50,079 bases of DNA from an uncultured Roseovarius sp. (GCF_913054395.1 NZ_CAJXIP010000010.1:1-50079), one strand, 5' to 3'; shown: positions 1 to 10,718, numbered from the stretch's first letter. Notes: generated from the sequence alone by a model not told the origin. Made by a program: numbers and translations.

Positions 1-555
1 GGTCTCACGGTGGAAGATGGCAGCCTGCGCGATGCGACAGGAAGACAGATCGCCTTCAACGTATTGTTGCGTCAGGGCGATACCGAAATGAAAACCGTGG
101 TTGAAATCTATGCCCGTGCGCTGGAGCGGCTTGGGATCACGCTCACACCGGAACCTGTCGATAATGCGCAATACGTGGGCCGACAAAGCAGTTTTGACTT
201 TGATCTCACAAAGGTGCGTCGCGAGCTTTCTCTTAGCCCCGGCAACGAGCAAAGGCTGTATTGGGGCTCAGCAGGGGCCCAGCAACCCGGTAGCCGAAAT
301 CTGATGGGCGTCACCGAGCCTGCAGTTGATGCAATGATTGACAAGATGCTTAGTGTCGAAGCTTCAGAGGATTTCGTCGCCGCAACCCGCGCGCTGGATC
401 GTGTCTTAACTGCGGGACGTTATGTCATCCCGATCTGGTCCTTTGACAAAGGACGCATTGCTCACGCCCGCGAATTGCAATTCCCCGATACTCTACCCAT
501 TTATGGTGATCGCACCGGGTTTATGCCGGATGTTTGGTGGTATCAGGAAGATTAA
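1..555 (+). CDS. Extracellular solute-binding protein, family 5 (C-terminal part)
   Basis: The frame is open from the first base and ends at TAA 553-555, so only the last 185 or so residues are present. The protein resembles the C-terminal lobe of periplasmic peptide/oligopeptide-binding proteins (SBP_bac_5, as in OppA/DppA). It has the usual run of an 'ARALERLGI' helix, a late 'VIPIWSFDKGRIAHA' strand and a tryptophan-rich end (WWYQED). Such proteins capture peptides or similar solutes in the periplasm and hand them to an ABC permease. The signal peptide and N-terminal lobe lie outside the window, and no permease gene follows, so its permease and ATPase genes must lie elsewhere. Family call good; substrate unknown. 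Confidence 0.75.
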   Translation, partial: GLTVEDGSLRDATGRQIAFNVLLRQGDTEMKTVVEIYARALERLGITLTPEPVDNAQYVGRQSSFDFDLTKVRRELSLSPGNEQRLYWGSAGAQQPGSRNLMGVTEPAVDAMIDKMLSVEASEDFVAATRALDRVLTAGRYVIPIWSFDKGRIAHARELQFPDTLPIYGDRTGFMPDVWWYQED

Positions 556-601
556 ACCGCCGCCCCCTTGTGCAGGAATAGAATTGGCTAATGGCAGGTC
601 T

Positions 602-616
602 AACTCCACCGGAGTT
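602..616 (+). terminator. Possible weak hairpin after the binding-protein gene
   Basis: AACTCC-ACC-GGAGTT forms a perfect 6-bp stem about 50 bases after the stop of the solute-binding gene. No T-run follows directly, so termination is only a guess. The rest of 556-723 shows a T-rich stretch (659-681) but no other feature I can name. Confidence 0.25.
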
Positions 617-723
617 GGCCTCTTAACGCCTGTATCAGGACGACAGAACTCCCGCGTTTCTTTTTTTGCCATTTTTGCTATAGTGCCCAGAGTAAAGTGG
701 TATTTGTTTCAAAAGGGGCATCA

Positions 724-957
724 ATGATGACAGTTCGTCCTTCCCCGCTGTGCTGGAAGGCCATGTACCCTCGGGCTAAGCAGCGGTTTCCACATTTACA
801 GCGTGAAACAGTCCTCAGTCTAGAGCAGGACTGGGAAGCCTTTGTGAGATACCTTGCAACCAGTCACCAACTTACCCTGCAAGAAGCCCATGAGGAGGTT
901 GAGGATTTTCTCTTTACCGAAAGCCTACATGCGGAGCTTGAAACAGACCCAGCCTAG
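724..957 (+). CDS. Small hypothetical protein (77 aa)
   Basis: I do not recognise this protein. I chose ATG 724 because AAAGGGG lies a few bases upstream; a second ATG follows at 727, and an in-frame upstream start at 697 lacks a good ribosome site. The product is hydrophilic and probably cytoplasmic. Its C-terminal half is acidic and helical (LTLQEAHEEVEDFL). There is no signal peptide or membrane segment. It stands alone between the binding-protein gene and the convergent XRE regulator gene. It could be a short conserved protein or a chance ORF; coding-like composition favours the former. Confidence 0.45.
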   Translation: MMTVRPSPLCWKAMYPRAKQRFPHLQRETVLSLEQDWEAFVRYLATSHQLTLQEAHEEVEDFLFTESLHAELETDPA

Positions 958-1096
958 GTGTCATGATGAATTTGAGCGCGGACCCAGGCGATCACTGAAC
1001 AGCGTTTGGGTGCGGTTCACGCGCGAAAGTGCGCTGCGAGCTGAGTTCCGTCTTCAATAATGTAATCAGAGAAGCCCAAGCTGAAGAACATGCGCT

Positions 1097-1720
1097 CTAG
1101 TTCAGCGATGTCACCCAGAGAATCGTGGCGTCCTCTGCACTGATGGATATCACGTTATGACCCATGGTCGCGTCATAATAGGCGCTGTCGCCGCGGCGCA
1201 TTTCTATCGGTTCGTAGAATTCCGTGTAAAGCCGGATCACCCCGGTCAACACATAGAGAAATTCCTCGCCGTCATGGCGCACCCACCCATCAAATTCATC
1301 AATGCTGCGCGCCCGGATCTGGGCGCGATAGGGCAGCATGCGCTTGTGGCTGAGAACCTCGGCAAGCAATTCATGCTCATAGGTCACGGTGGCCTTGGCC
1401 GCGCCTTCACCGGAACGCGTCACCGCCATGCGGCCGTTGATCTGATCGCGCTGCGGTTGGGTGAACAACTGCGGCACCGAAATTTCCAGCCCCAGGGCCA
1501 GCTTTTTGAGCGCCTCATAAGTCGGCGACATCTGCCCGTTCTCGATCTTCGAGAGAGTCGAGCGCGCCAGCCCGGCCTGTTTCGCCGCCTGTTCAAGCGT
1601 CCAGCCGCGGGCCTTGCGCAACTCGCGCACACGTCCGCCAAGGTCCAGTGGCTCGGCCACCGGGCTCTGGCCGTCTTCGCGGCTGATGCTGATCAGTGAA
1701 TGAGATGCTTTATCGGTCAT
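1097..1720 (-). CDS. XRE-family regulator with C-terminal cupin domain
   Basis: A 207-residue transcriptional regulator. Residues about 28-85 form a lambda-type HTH (VRELRKARGWTLEQAAKQAGLARSTLS, then KIENGQMSPTYEALKKLA). Residues about 130-200 form a small beta-barrel cupin (HDGEEFLYVLTG, later MRRGDSAYYDATMGHNV) that normally binds a small effector. The same architecture is seen in PuuR and in regulators of aromatic or amine catabolism. The gene is divergent from the acyl-CoA ligase at 1787, with only 66 bases between the starts, so it very probably controls that operon and itself. The effector is unknown. The stop overlaps nothing, and about 140 bases separate it from the convergent small ORF at 724-957. 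Confidence 0.85.
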   Translation of the reverse strand: MTDKASHSLISISREDGQSPVAEPLDLGGRVRELRKARGWTLEQAAKQAGLARSTLSKIENGQMSPTYEALKKLALGLEISVPQLFTQPQRDQINGRMAVTRSGEGAAKATVTYEHELLAEVLSHKRMLPYRAQIRARSIDEFDGWVRHDGEEFLYVLTGVIRLYTEFYEPIEMRRGDSAYYDATMGHNVISISAEDATILWVTSLN

Positions 1721-1786
1721 AACGCCTTCCTATACGCAGCCCGCCATACACTTGCAACTAAGCCGCCCCCGTCCTAAGGCGAACAC

Positions 1787-3313
1787 ATGATATCGCTTTT
1801 TGACCAGGGCCTCTGCGCCCCCCGCCCCGATCCGTTCAACCTTGCCGCCCATGTTCTGGGTCGGGCCGAGGCGAATGCAGACAAGACCGCGCTGGCGGTT
1901 CTGGGCCTGCACAGCGCGGAAACGTGGAGCTATGCGCGCCTGAAATCCGCCGTGCTGGGTACCGGCACAGGACTTTTGCAGGCCGGATTGCGCCCCGGAG
2001 ACCGGGTATTGATGCGGCTTGGCAATACGGTGGAATTTCCGATTGCCTATCTCGGCGCGATTGCTGTCGGGCTTGTGCCGGTGCCAACCTCGACACAGCT
2101 TACAGCGCCCGAGGTTGCCTCGATGATCAGGACCATCACCCCCGCCGCGATTCTGCGCGCGCCGGGCGTGGCCTGCCCCGAAACCGACGTCGCGATCATC
2201 GAACAACCCGCGCTAGAAGCGATGCGCGATTTGCCCGCCGCCCGCTATGACATGGGCGATCCGGATCGCCTTGCCTATATCATATATACCTCGGGCACCT
2301 CCGGTGTGCCGCGCGCGGTCTGCCACGCGCATCGCGCGATCTGGGCGCGCCAGATGATGTTCGAGGGCTGGTACGGACTGCGCGACAGCGACCGGCTCTG
2401 CCATGCGGGCGCGTTCAACTGGACCTATACACTTGGCACCGGGCTGATGGATCCCTGGACCATCGGCGCCACCGCCCTTATCCCCGCGCCAGAGATCACG
2501 CCGGATCAGCTCCCGCTTTTGCTTGCCCGTCACAAGGCGACGATTTTTGCAGCCGCACCGGGCGTTTACCGCAAGATGCTAAAGCCCGGCCAGGTATTTG
2601 ACCTGCCCGATCTGCGGCACGGATTATCAGCCGGGGAAAAACTTTCCGAGACGATCCGCCAGCATTGGCGCGAGGCCACAGGCACCGCGATCTACGAGGC
2701 CTATGGCATGTCGGAATGCTCGACATTCATCTCGGGAAGCCCCGCGCATCCGGCCACCGACCACAGCCTCGGGCGCCCGCAACAGGGCCGTCGCGTGGCG
2801 ATCCTTGGGCCGGACGGGCCGGTGCCCCTGGGCGATGAGGGCACGATTGCCATTCACCGCGACGACCCCGGCCTGATGCTTGGCTATCTCAATGCCCCCG
2901 AGGCGACTGCGGAAAAATTCCGCGGCGACTGGTTTGTCACCGGCGATCAGGGGGCAATGGACGCCGATGCCCAGATCACCTATCTTGGGCGCTGCGATGA
3001 CATGATGAATGCTGGCGGCTTTCGCGTCTCACCGCTTGAGGTCGAGGCGGCGCTGAACCAGCATCCCGGCATCACCCAATGCGCCGTCACCGATATCGAG
3101 GTAAAACAGGATGCACGCCTGATCATGGCCTTCTATACTGGCCCCGAACCGCTGCCGTCCGACGTGCTGGATCAGTTTGCCGCCGCGCAGCTGGCCGCCT
3201 ATAAGCGCCCGCGTGGCTACTTCCACGTGCCCGCCCTGCCGACCGGGGCCAACGGCAAAATCCTGCGTCGCGCATTGCGGCCCATCTACGAGGCTCTGAA
3301 TGGTCAAGCTTGA
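1787..3313 (+). CDS. AMP-dependent acyl-CoA synthetase/ligase
   Basis: A 508-residue member of the ANL adenylate-forming family, which activates a carboxylic acid with ATP and then forms the CoA thioester. The phosphate-binding loop YTSGTSGVPR is near residue 165, the A5-type motif YGMSE near 305, the hinge-region GD motif (VTGDQGAMD) near 385 and the catalytic lysine context GANGKILRR near the C-terminus. Length is normal for benzoate-, aryl- or short-chain acyl-CoA ligases. The start codon follows the divergent XRE-cupin gene, and the end overlaps the DsbA-like gene by 14 bases, so they are co-transcribed. The exact substrate cannot be read from the sequence; an aromatic acid is a reasonable guess from overall resemblance to benzoate-CoA ligases. 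Confidence 0.85.
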   Translation: MISLFDQGLCAPRPDPFNLAAHVLGRAEANADKTALAVLGLHSAETWSYARLKSAVLGTGTGLLQAGLRPGDRVLMRLGNTVEFPIAYLGAIAVGLVPVPTSTQLTAPEVASMIRTITPAAILRAPGVACPETDVAIIEQPALEAMRDLPAARYDMGDPDRLAYIIYTSGTSGVPRAVCHAHRAIWARQMMFEGWYGLRDSDRLCHAGAFNWTYTLGTGLMDPWTIGATALIPAPEITPDQLPLLLARHKATIFAAAPGVYRKMLKPGQVFDLPDLRHGLSAGEKLSETIRQHWREATGTAIYEAYGMSECSTFISGSPAHPATDHSLGRPQQGRRVAILGPDGPVPLGDEGTIAIHRDDPGLMLGYLNAPEATAEKFRGDWFVTGDQGAMDADAQITYLGRCDDMMNAGGFRVSPLEVEAALNQHPGITQCAVTDIEVKQDARLIMAFYTGPEPLPSDVLDQFAAAQLAAYKRPRGYFHVPALPTGANGKILRRALRPIYEALNGQA

Positions 3314-3938
3314 TATCGTTTCCGATCCGATCTGCCCCTGGTGCTATATCGGGAAAACCCTTCTTGATCAGGCTCTTGAAGAGCGCCCTGACCATGGATT
3401 CGAGATCGCCTGGCATCCCTTTCAGTTAAACCCCGAGATGCCCGCCGGGGGCATGGACCGGCGCGAATACCTGGAACACAAATTCGGTGGTCAGGCTGGC
3501 GCGCTGCGCGCCTATGCCCCGATTGTCGAGCGCGCCGAAGCGGCCGGCCTTTCGATCGATTTCAGTGCAATCAAACGCACCCCCAACACGCTTGACGCAC
3601 ATCGTCTCATTCATTGGGCCGGGGTCGAGGACATGCAGAACGACATGGCGATGGCGCTGTTTCGGGCCTATTTCGAAGAGGGCCGCGATATCGGCGATCA
3701 CGAGGTTCTGGCCGATCTTGCCGATAGCCTGTCGATGGATGGCGCGATGATCCTGCGGCTGTTACGTTCGGACGCGGACCGCGAGGATATCGCCAACCGC
3801 GACAAGCAGTTCCGCGAAATGGGCATCACCGGCGTGCCAACCTTTATCGTCGCCGGCCAACACGCCGTACCCGGCTGTCAGCCCGCCGATCTCTGGGTTA
3901 AGGTGATCGACGAACTTGGCGCCCAGGCCGGGGCCTGA
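3300..3938 (+). CDS. DsbA-family (FrnE-like) thioredoxin-fold protein
   Basis: A 212-residue protein of the DsbA/FrnE/2-hydroxychromene-2-carboxylate isomerase superfamily. It opens with a beta strand and the redox motif CPWC (DPICPWCYIG, residues about 10-19). A helical insertion follows, and the fold closes with the cis-proline segment GVPTFIV near residue 180. There is no signal peptide, so it should act in the cytoplasm, unlike classical DsbA. FrnE-type proteins have disulphide or polyketide-related redox roles; isomerase relatives act on aromatic ring-cleavage products. Overlap with the acyl-CoA ligase gene suggests work on the same substrate pathway. The specific reaction is not known. 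Confidence 0.8.
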   Translation: MVKLDIVSDPICPWCYIGKTLLDQALEERPDHGFEIAWHPFQLNPEMPAGGMDRREYLEHKFGGQAGALRAYAPIVERAEAAGLSIDFSAIKRTPNTLDAHRLIHWAGVEDMQNDMAMALFRAYFEEGRDIGDHEVLADLADSLSMDGAMILRLLRSDADREDIANRDKQFREMGITGVPTFIVAGQHAVPGCQPADLWVKVIDELGAQAGA

Positions 3939-3944
3939 CCTGCG

Positions 3945-4325
3945 ATGCAGCGTGCCAAAGCACTCACACTTCTGGCGATGCTTACGCTCATTATCGCGGG
4001 CGGCACGGCGTTTTTCCACGCGGTCGAAGGCTGGAGCTGGCTTGACAGCTATTTCTTTACCGTGGTGACGCTCTCGACGGTTGGCTATGGCAACCTTGTG
4101 CCGGTCACCGCCACCGGCAAGATCGGCACGACCATCTTCATCATGATCGGCCTCGGCATCTTTGCCGTGATCATTCAGCAATTCGGCTCTTACGCGGTGA
4201 AAAAACGCGAAGAGCACACCGAATGGCTTATTGCGCGTCTGGGGCACCAACCCAAGGCGCGGGGCGATGGCGCCCCGCCCGAGGCAGAGCCCCCCTCGGC
4301 CAATCGCGACACGCCCCCGACCTAA
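3945..4325 (+). CDS. Two-TM potassium channel protein
   Basis: A 126-residue ion channel (Ion_trans_2). It has a first membrane helix (residues about 5-25), a pore helix and the K+ selectivity filter TVGYG (in LSTVGYGNLVP, residues about 44-48), then a second helix (about 60-82). A short charged cytoplasmic tail is rich in Pro and Ala at its end. It resembles minimal KcsA-like pores without an RCK domain. It starts 6 bases after the DsbA-like gene and probably belongs to the same transcript. As a tetramer in the inner membrane it would pass K+; gating cannot be predicted. Confidence 0.85.
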   Translation: MQRAKALTLLAMLTLIIAGGTAFFHAVEGWSWLDSYFFTVVTLSTVGYGNLVPVTATGKIGTTIFIMIGLGIFAVIIQQFGSYAVKKREEHTEWLIARLGHQPKARGDGAPPEAEPPSANRDTPPT

Positions 4326-4326
4326 C

Positions 4327-4626
4327 CTAGAACGCGGGCAGGCCTTTGCTGAGGTCATAGGATCTGACCGCCAGCATCGGCTGATCAGCGCCATTGTCGA
4401 AAACAAAGACATGCGCGTTGCCATCCGCCAGTGTCAGGCGACAGAAGCTGGTGTCGGGGTCAAACTCTTCGGGACACCCCGCAAGATCGACGTGGTCGAT
4501 GCTGTGCTCGAACAGCTCATAGGTCATGCGTGCGCCATCGCCATGGGCCGGATCGGCCCGTGTGGCAACGGCCGCCACCACGATCAGCCCGGCAAGGCTG
4601 AAGGTGTGGAAATGGGCGAGTTTCAT
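4327..4626 (-). CDS. Small exported hypothetical protein (99 aa)
   Basis: The N-terminus is a signal peptide (MKLAHFHTFSLAGLIVVAAV, cleavage likely near ATRA-DP). A mature domain of about 75 residues follows, with two cysteines (AGCPEEF and TSFCRLT) that could form a disulphide in the periplasm. The start is backed by AAGGAA upstream of ATG 4626. It is transcribed divergently from the MFS exporter at 4756 and convergently with the K+ channel gene, whose stop lies one base away. I do not recognise the family. Confidence 0.65.
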   Translation of the reverse strand: MKLAHFHTFSLAGLIVVAAVATRADPAHGDGARMTYELFEHSIDHVDLAGCPEEFDPDTSFCRLTLADGNAHVFVFDNGADQPMLAVRSYDLSKGLPAF

Positions 4627-4755
4627 TATCCGATTCCTTCTGTCAGGTATTATTTTATTTTCGTACTATTTTTATCAACTATTTGTAAAGCCTGATCTGG
4701 CTCCTCTCGCATGACCATGCTAAGGCCGATGCAAAGCGCCGCAAAAGGACAGCTC

Positions 4756-5979
4756 ATGCCCATTCCACCCGCCAGGAAAAAGCCACTCGCAGGGCTGGAA
4801 TTCATTGCCATGATGGCGATGATGGTGGCGACGGTGGCGTTTTCCATCGACGCCATGCTGCCCGGCCTGCCCCATATCGCCGGGGCGCTTACACCGGATG
4901 CCCCCAATCGCGCGCAGCTGATCATCACCAGCTTTCTGTTGGGGCTTGGCGCGGGCACCCTGATTGCCGGGCCGCTGTCGGATTCCTTTGGTCGCAAGCG
5001 CATCATCATAATTGGCGCAGTGATCTATGTTGCGGGCGCGCTATTGGGAATGGTCGCGCCAAGCCTGTCCGCGCTTTTGGCCGCGCGGGTGCTTCAGGGC
5101 ATCGGCGCCGCGGCCTTTCGCATCGTCTCGCTGGCGATCATCCGCGACCTGTTCTCGGGACGGGAAATGGCGCGGCTGATGTCCTTCGTGATGACGATCT
5201 TTGCCATGACCCCGGCGATGGCGCCGCTGCTTGGCGCTGGCATCATCAACCTTGCGGGCTGGCGCGGGGTGTTTGGGGCCTTTGTTGTCTTTGCCGGCAT
5301 CCTGACCCTGTGGATGGCGCTGCGCCTGAGCGAGCCCCTGCCGCCAGAGCGGCGGCGCCCGTTTCGCGCCCGCCTGCTCTGGCTGGCGATGAAAGACGTG
5401 GTAGCCAACCCGGTGACCCGCTTTGCCATTCTGGTCCAGACCCTTTGCATGACCACCCTGTTCACCTCGCTCACCATGGTCCAGCCGATCTTTGAGCAGA
5501 CCTTTGAGCGCGCCGAAAGCTTTCCGCGCTGGTTCTTCCTGATGGCCCTGATCGCGGGCAGCGGAAGCCTGTTGAATGCGCGGCTGATCATGCGGCTTGG
5601 GATGGAACGGATGGTCGGATTTGCCCTTGGCGCACAGATCGTCCTGTCGGCCTTCGCGATCATCTGTTGGATGATCGGCTTGCCGCCACAGGCCCAATTC
5701 GCCGTCTTCGTGATCTGGCAGACCAGTGTTTTCTTTCAGGCCGGTCTTACCCTTGGCAATCTCAATGCGCTGGCAATGGCGCCGATGGGCGCGATTGCGG
5801 GAACCGCCGCAAGTGTGATTGGCGCCGTGGCCACCATCGGCAGCGTCAGCCTCGCCATTCCCATCGGACAGATGTTTCACGGCACGCCCCTGCCCTCGCA
5901 TATTGGCGTTCTGATCGCCGTACTTGCGGGCTATGGCCTCATGTTCCGGCTCAAACAGCACGCAGCTTTGGCCGTTTGA
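4756..5979 (+). CDS. MFS exporter, Bcr/CflA type
   Basis: A roughly 407-residue major facilitator transporter with 12 predicted membrane helices. The signature loop between helices 2 and 3 reads GPLSDSFGRKRIII. The early segment FSIDAMLPGLPHIA and the motif RIVSLAIIRDLFSGREMAR are typical of the Bcr/CflA drug-resistance subfamily (bicyclomycin, chloramphenicol or sulfathiazole export in relatives). ATG 4756 is preferred over ATG 4711 because AAGGAC sits 6 bases upstream and the first helix starts soon after. The natural substrate is unknown. It is divergent from the small exported-protein gene across an AT-rich 129-bp intergenic region. Confidence 0.85.
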   Translation: MPIPPARKKPLAGLEFIAMMAMMVATVAFSIDAMLPGLPHIAGALTPDAPNRAQLIITSFLLGLGAGTLIAGPLSDSFGRKRIIIIGAVIYVAGALLGMVAPSLSALLAARVLQGIGAAAFRIVSLAIIRDLFSGREMARLMSFVMTIFAMTPAMAPLLGAGIINLAGWRGVFGAFVVFAGILTLWMALRLSEPLPPERRRPFRARLLWLAMKDVVANPVTRFAILVQTLCMTTLFTSLTMVQPIFEQTFERAESFPRWFFLMALIAGSGSLLNARLIMRLGMERMVGFALGAQIVLSAFAIICWMIGLPPQAQFAVFVIWQTSVFFQAGLTLGNLNALAMAPMGAIAGTAASVIGAVATIGSVSLAIPIGQMFHGTPLPSHIGVLIAVLAGYGLMFRLKQHAALAV

Positions 5980-6138
5980 CGTAATTTATTTTTGTATACT
6001 GTCGCATACCGTCTTTCCTGCGCCACGGATTTGCGCTAAGACCCGCCCAAGCAAACGATTCCGTGCCGCGTGTTCCTGGTCTGACCTTTGCGCCAGAGCC
6101 ACGGCACAGTTCTTAAACCTGATCGAGAGGTATGCCCG

Positions 6139-8343
<2,205 letters not shown>

Positions 8344-8388
8344 GCCGACAGAAGCGTGGGGGTCACCCACCCCCTAATTCGCAAACAG

Positions 8389-8414
8389 CGGGGGCCGTTT
8401 CGGCCCCCGTTTTT
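8389..8414 (+). terminator. Rho-independent terminator after icd
   Basis: A 9-bp GC stem (CGGGGGCCG at 8389-8397 paired with CGGCCCCCG at 8401-8409) closes on a TTT loop and is followed by TTTTT. It sits 46 bases after the IDH stop and just before the end of the convergent DUF6356 gene. Confidence 0.9.
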
Positions 8415-8620
8415 CATTGACCGCGATTGTGGGTCCTTGCGTACATATCGGCGATCATCCGGCTGGCGGTCTTTTCGAACAGGATCGGGATCACCGCATG
8501 GATCAGCGCCGCGAAACCGGCGGCAAAGAGTTTCAGGCTGAATCCGCCGGCAAAGCGGGCGTGTTCAAGATAGGTTTCATCCACACTGCCGGGATGGTCG
8601 AGAAAGACTTTGGAAATCAT
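8414..8620 (-). CDS. DUF6356-type small membrane protein
   Basis: A 68-residue protein beginning MISKVFLDHPGSVDETYLEH, followed by a hydrophobic helix (FAAGFAALIHAVIPILFE) and a basic tail. The pattern of 'FLDHP-x-SV-x-E-x-YxEH' plus one membrane helix matches DUF6356, a small family common in Rhodobacteraceae and other alphaproteobacteria. The frame is open upstream to 8686, but the family start fits ATG 8620. Function is unknown. It is divergent from the Lrp/AsnC regulator, with a palindrome in the shared upstream region. Confidence 0.75.
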   Translation of the reverse strand: MISKVFLDHPGSVDETYLEHARFAGGFSLKLFAAGFAALIHAVIPILFEKTASRMIADMYARTHNRGQ

Positions 8621-8709
8621 GGCGCTGGCCCCTTGGTTGATTGCTTGAACCGAAATTAGCCCCGGCGCATGGCAAATTTTTCCCAAAGATGCAGCGATCT
8701 GAGGTATAC

Positions 8710-8726
8710 TTGGGAAATTATCCCAA
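8710..8726. promoter_or_regulatory. Palindrome upstream of the Lrp/AsnC gene
   Basis: TTGGGA-AATTA-TCCCAA is a perfect 6+6 dyad centred 23 bases before ATG 8741. A further half-site TCCCAA starts at 8680, 41 bases (about four helical turns) from the matching half at 8721. Lrp/AsnC proteins bind such repeated dyads cooperatively, so this is probably the autoregulatory operator and may also control the divergent DUF6356 gene. Confidence 0.6.
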
Positions 8727-8740
8727 CTTATAGAGAAATC

Positions 8741-9208
8741 ATGAGCACTCTTGACGATATTGACCGCCGCATCCTCACGGAATTACAGCGGGACGCCGCC
8801 CTGGCGCTTGACGCATTGGGTGAGCGGGTCGGCCTGTCGCGCAATGCCTGCTGGCGCCGGGTCAAGGCCCTTGAGGCCTCGGGCGTGATCGCCAAGCGCG
8901 TGGCCCTGCTTGATCCGGCAAAGCTTGGGCTTGGCCTGACCGTGTTCCTGCAAATTCGTGCTGCGCGCCATGACGCCGGGTGGCTGGCACAATTCGCGCG
9001 CGCCACCCGCGCCCTGCCCGAGGTTCAGGGGGTTTACCGCATGTCCGGCGATCTTGATTACCTGATCCGCGCGCAGGTCGCCGACATGGCAGATTACGAC
9101 CGCCTCTATCAGACCCTGATCGCGCGGGTGCCGATGGGCGATGTTTCGGCCAGTTTTGTGATGGAAGAGATCAAGCATACGACCGAACTCCCCCTCACCC
9201 GCGCCTAG
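8741..9208 (+). CDS. Lrp/AsnC-family transcriptional regulator
   Basis: A 155-residue feast/famine regulator. The N-terminal winged HTH starts MSTLDDIDRRILTELQRDAA, with the recognition segment LSRNACWRRVKALEASGVI (residues about 28-46). The C-terminal RAM domain (residues about 65-150) carries the usual VYRMSGDLDYLIRAQVADM. These proteins sense amino acids and assemble as dimers and octamers. ATG 8741 gives the normal family length; the open frame upstream runs through the palindrome. It is followed 72 bases later by an SMR transporter gene, a common pairing of a regulator with an exporter it controls. Confidence 0.9.
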   Translation: MSTLDDIDRRILTELQRDAALALDALGERVGLSRNACWRRVKALEASGVIAKRVALLDPAKLGLGLTVFLQIRAARHDAGWLAQFARATRALPEVQGVYRMSGDLDYLIRAQVADMADYDRLYQTLIARVPMGDVSASFVMEEIKHTTELPLTRA

Positions 9209-9280
9209 ACGTTTGCCAAATTGCGCCGCCGCGTAAAATTGGCTAGGGCTGGACCGGTTCAAGACGAAAGGTCGCGCATA

Positions 9281-9619
9281 ATGATCCCCCATGTCTATCT
9301 CGTTCTCGCCTTCGCCATCCTGGCCGAGACCGCCGGCACCACGGCGCTTCAGGCCAGCCAACAGTTCACGCGCCTCTGGCCCTCGGTGCTTGCCCTGCTG
9401 GCCTATGGCGTCAGCTTTTACTTTCTGGCACAGGCACTCAGGGTGATGCCGGTCGGCGTGGTCTATGCGATCTGGTCCGGGCTTGGCATCGTATTCATCG
9501 CCGCCATCGGCTATCTGGTGTTCGGCCAGAAGCTCGACCTGCCCGCGATCCTTGGCACAGCGATGATTCTTGCCGGTATCGTCGTGATCCAGCTGTTTTC
9601 CCGCGCCGGGGCGCATTAA
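9281..9619 (+). CDS. Small multidrug resistance (SMR) transporter
   Basis: A 112-residue, four-helix membrane protein of the EmrE/QacE family, which exports cations by proton antiport as a dual-topology dimer. The essential membrane glutamate is in helix 1 (AFAILAETAGTTALQ, residue about 14). The signature segment YFLAQALRVMPVGVVYAIWSG, with its conserved tryptophan, and GIVVIQLFS near the end are typical. ATG 9281 fits the family length. It lies downstream of the Lrp/AsnC gene in the same direction. It could be a guanidinium (Gdx) or quaternary-amine exporter; the sequence does not decide. Confidence 0.9.
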   Translation: MIPHVYLVLAFAILAETAGTTALQASQQFTRLWPSVLALLAYGVSFYFLAQALRVMPVGVVYAIWSGLGIVFIAAIGYLVFGQKLDLPAILGTAMILAGIVVIQLFSRAGAH

Positions 9620-9745
9620 ACCGGAAAACCCGGCAAAAAAGGTGGAAAACCGCACCGCTTGCCGCTATCCAGCCCGCGACCTCAAGGCGCCCTGCGTGCA
9701 AGGGGACGTCACAAGCTGCAACCAACAAGGCGGGGATTTGCCGCG

Positions 9746-10642
9746 ATGACACGAGTGATGAAGCTGGCCTTTGGCAGCGTGATCATCGGCCTGCTGGTCA
9801 TGGGCCTCAAGGTAATTGCCTGGTGGCTGACCGGATCGCTGGCACTAATGTCGGATGCCCTTGAGAGCCTTGTCAACGTCGCGGCGGCCGTGGCCGTGAT
9901 CGTCGCCCTGCGCGTCGCCGAGCGCCCCGCCGACAGCAATCACCCCTATGGTCACCACAAGGCCGAATTCTTTTCCGCCGTGCTTGAGGGCGTGCTGATC
10001 GTGATCGCCGCGCTGTTCATCCTGCGCGAGGCCTACGGCGGCTTTCTAGCGCCTTCTGTGCCCGATGCGCCGCTGGCCGGGATGCTGATAAACGCGGGCG
10101 CCAGCCTGATCAACGGGGCCTGGGCCTTCGTGCTGATCCGCGCGGGACGCGCGCATCGCTCACCAGCACTTGTGGCCGATGGCAAGCACCTCGTCACCGA
10201 TGTGGTATCCTCGGTCGGCGTGCTGATCGGGGTCGGGCTTGCGTTTGCCACCGGTTGGTGGGTGCTTGACCCGGTGATGGCCGCACTGGTCGCACTCAAT
10301 ATCCTGTGGTCGGGCTGGGGCGTCATCAGGCAATCGCTGAGCGGCTTGATGGATGAGGCGGTCTCGGACGAGGAACTGAGCAGGATTCGCGAGATCATCG
10401 CCCTCGCCGCCAGCACCGGCGACGCCGTAGAAGCGCATGACCTGCGCACCCGCCACGCCGGTCAGGTCACCTTCATCGACTTTCACCTTGTCATGCCCGG
10501 CGCCACCACCGTGGACGATGCGCACAAGCTTTGCGACCGGATCGAGGCCGCCCTGATGGAGGCCCTGCCCGATGCGCGCGTCACCATCCATGTCGAACCC
10601 GAGCACAAGGCCAAGCATAACGGCATTGTCGTTCTGTCATAG
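9746..10642 (+). CDS. Cation diffusion facilitator (CDF) metal transporter
   Basis: A roughly 298-residue CDF protein that exports divalent metals (Zn, Fe, Co, Mn or Cd) by proton exchange. Six membrane helices lie in the first 200 residues. The metal-site signature SLALMSDALESLVNV is in helix 2, HPYGHHKAEFFSAV follows it, and LVADGKHLVTDVVSSVGV is in helix 5. The cytoplasmic domain (VEAHDLRTRHAGQVTFIDFHLVMPG) ends with HVEPEH. ATG 9746 precedes the first helix and gives normal length. The metal is not decidable with confidence; the two conserved Asp in helix 2 and His/Asp in helix 5 suit Zn or Fe. Confidence 0.9.
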   Translation: MTRVMKLAFGSVIIGLLVMGLKVIAWWLTGSLALMSDALESLVNVAAAVAVIVALRVAERPADSNHPYGHHKAEFFSAVLEGVLIVIAALFILREAYGGFLAPSVPDAPLAGMLINAGASLINGAWAFVLIRAGRAHRSPALVADGKHLVTDVVSSVGVLIGVGLAFATGWWVLDPVMAALVALNILWSGWGVIRQSLSGLMDEAVSDEELSRIREIIALAASTGDAVEAHDLRTRHAGQVTFIDFHLVMPGATTVDDAHKLCDRIEAALMEALPDARVTIHVEPEHKAKHNGIVVLS

Positions 10643-10718
10643 CGTGGGTTTTGCCCCTTCCCTTCGACAACCAAGCCGGGCTAACAGGGGCTTTTCCTGA
10701 AACGAAAGACACCTTTGC

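Noticed and set aside
1000-1105. A minus-strand reading of about 32 protein-like codons (…AELERMFFSLGF…) past the end of the XRE gene
   Set aside because: It overlaps the regulator's 3' end in another frame, has no good start or ribosome site, and could be chance or a decayed gene. I did not list it.
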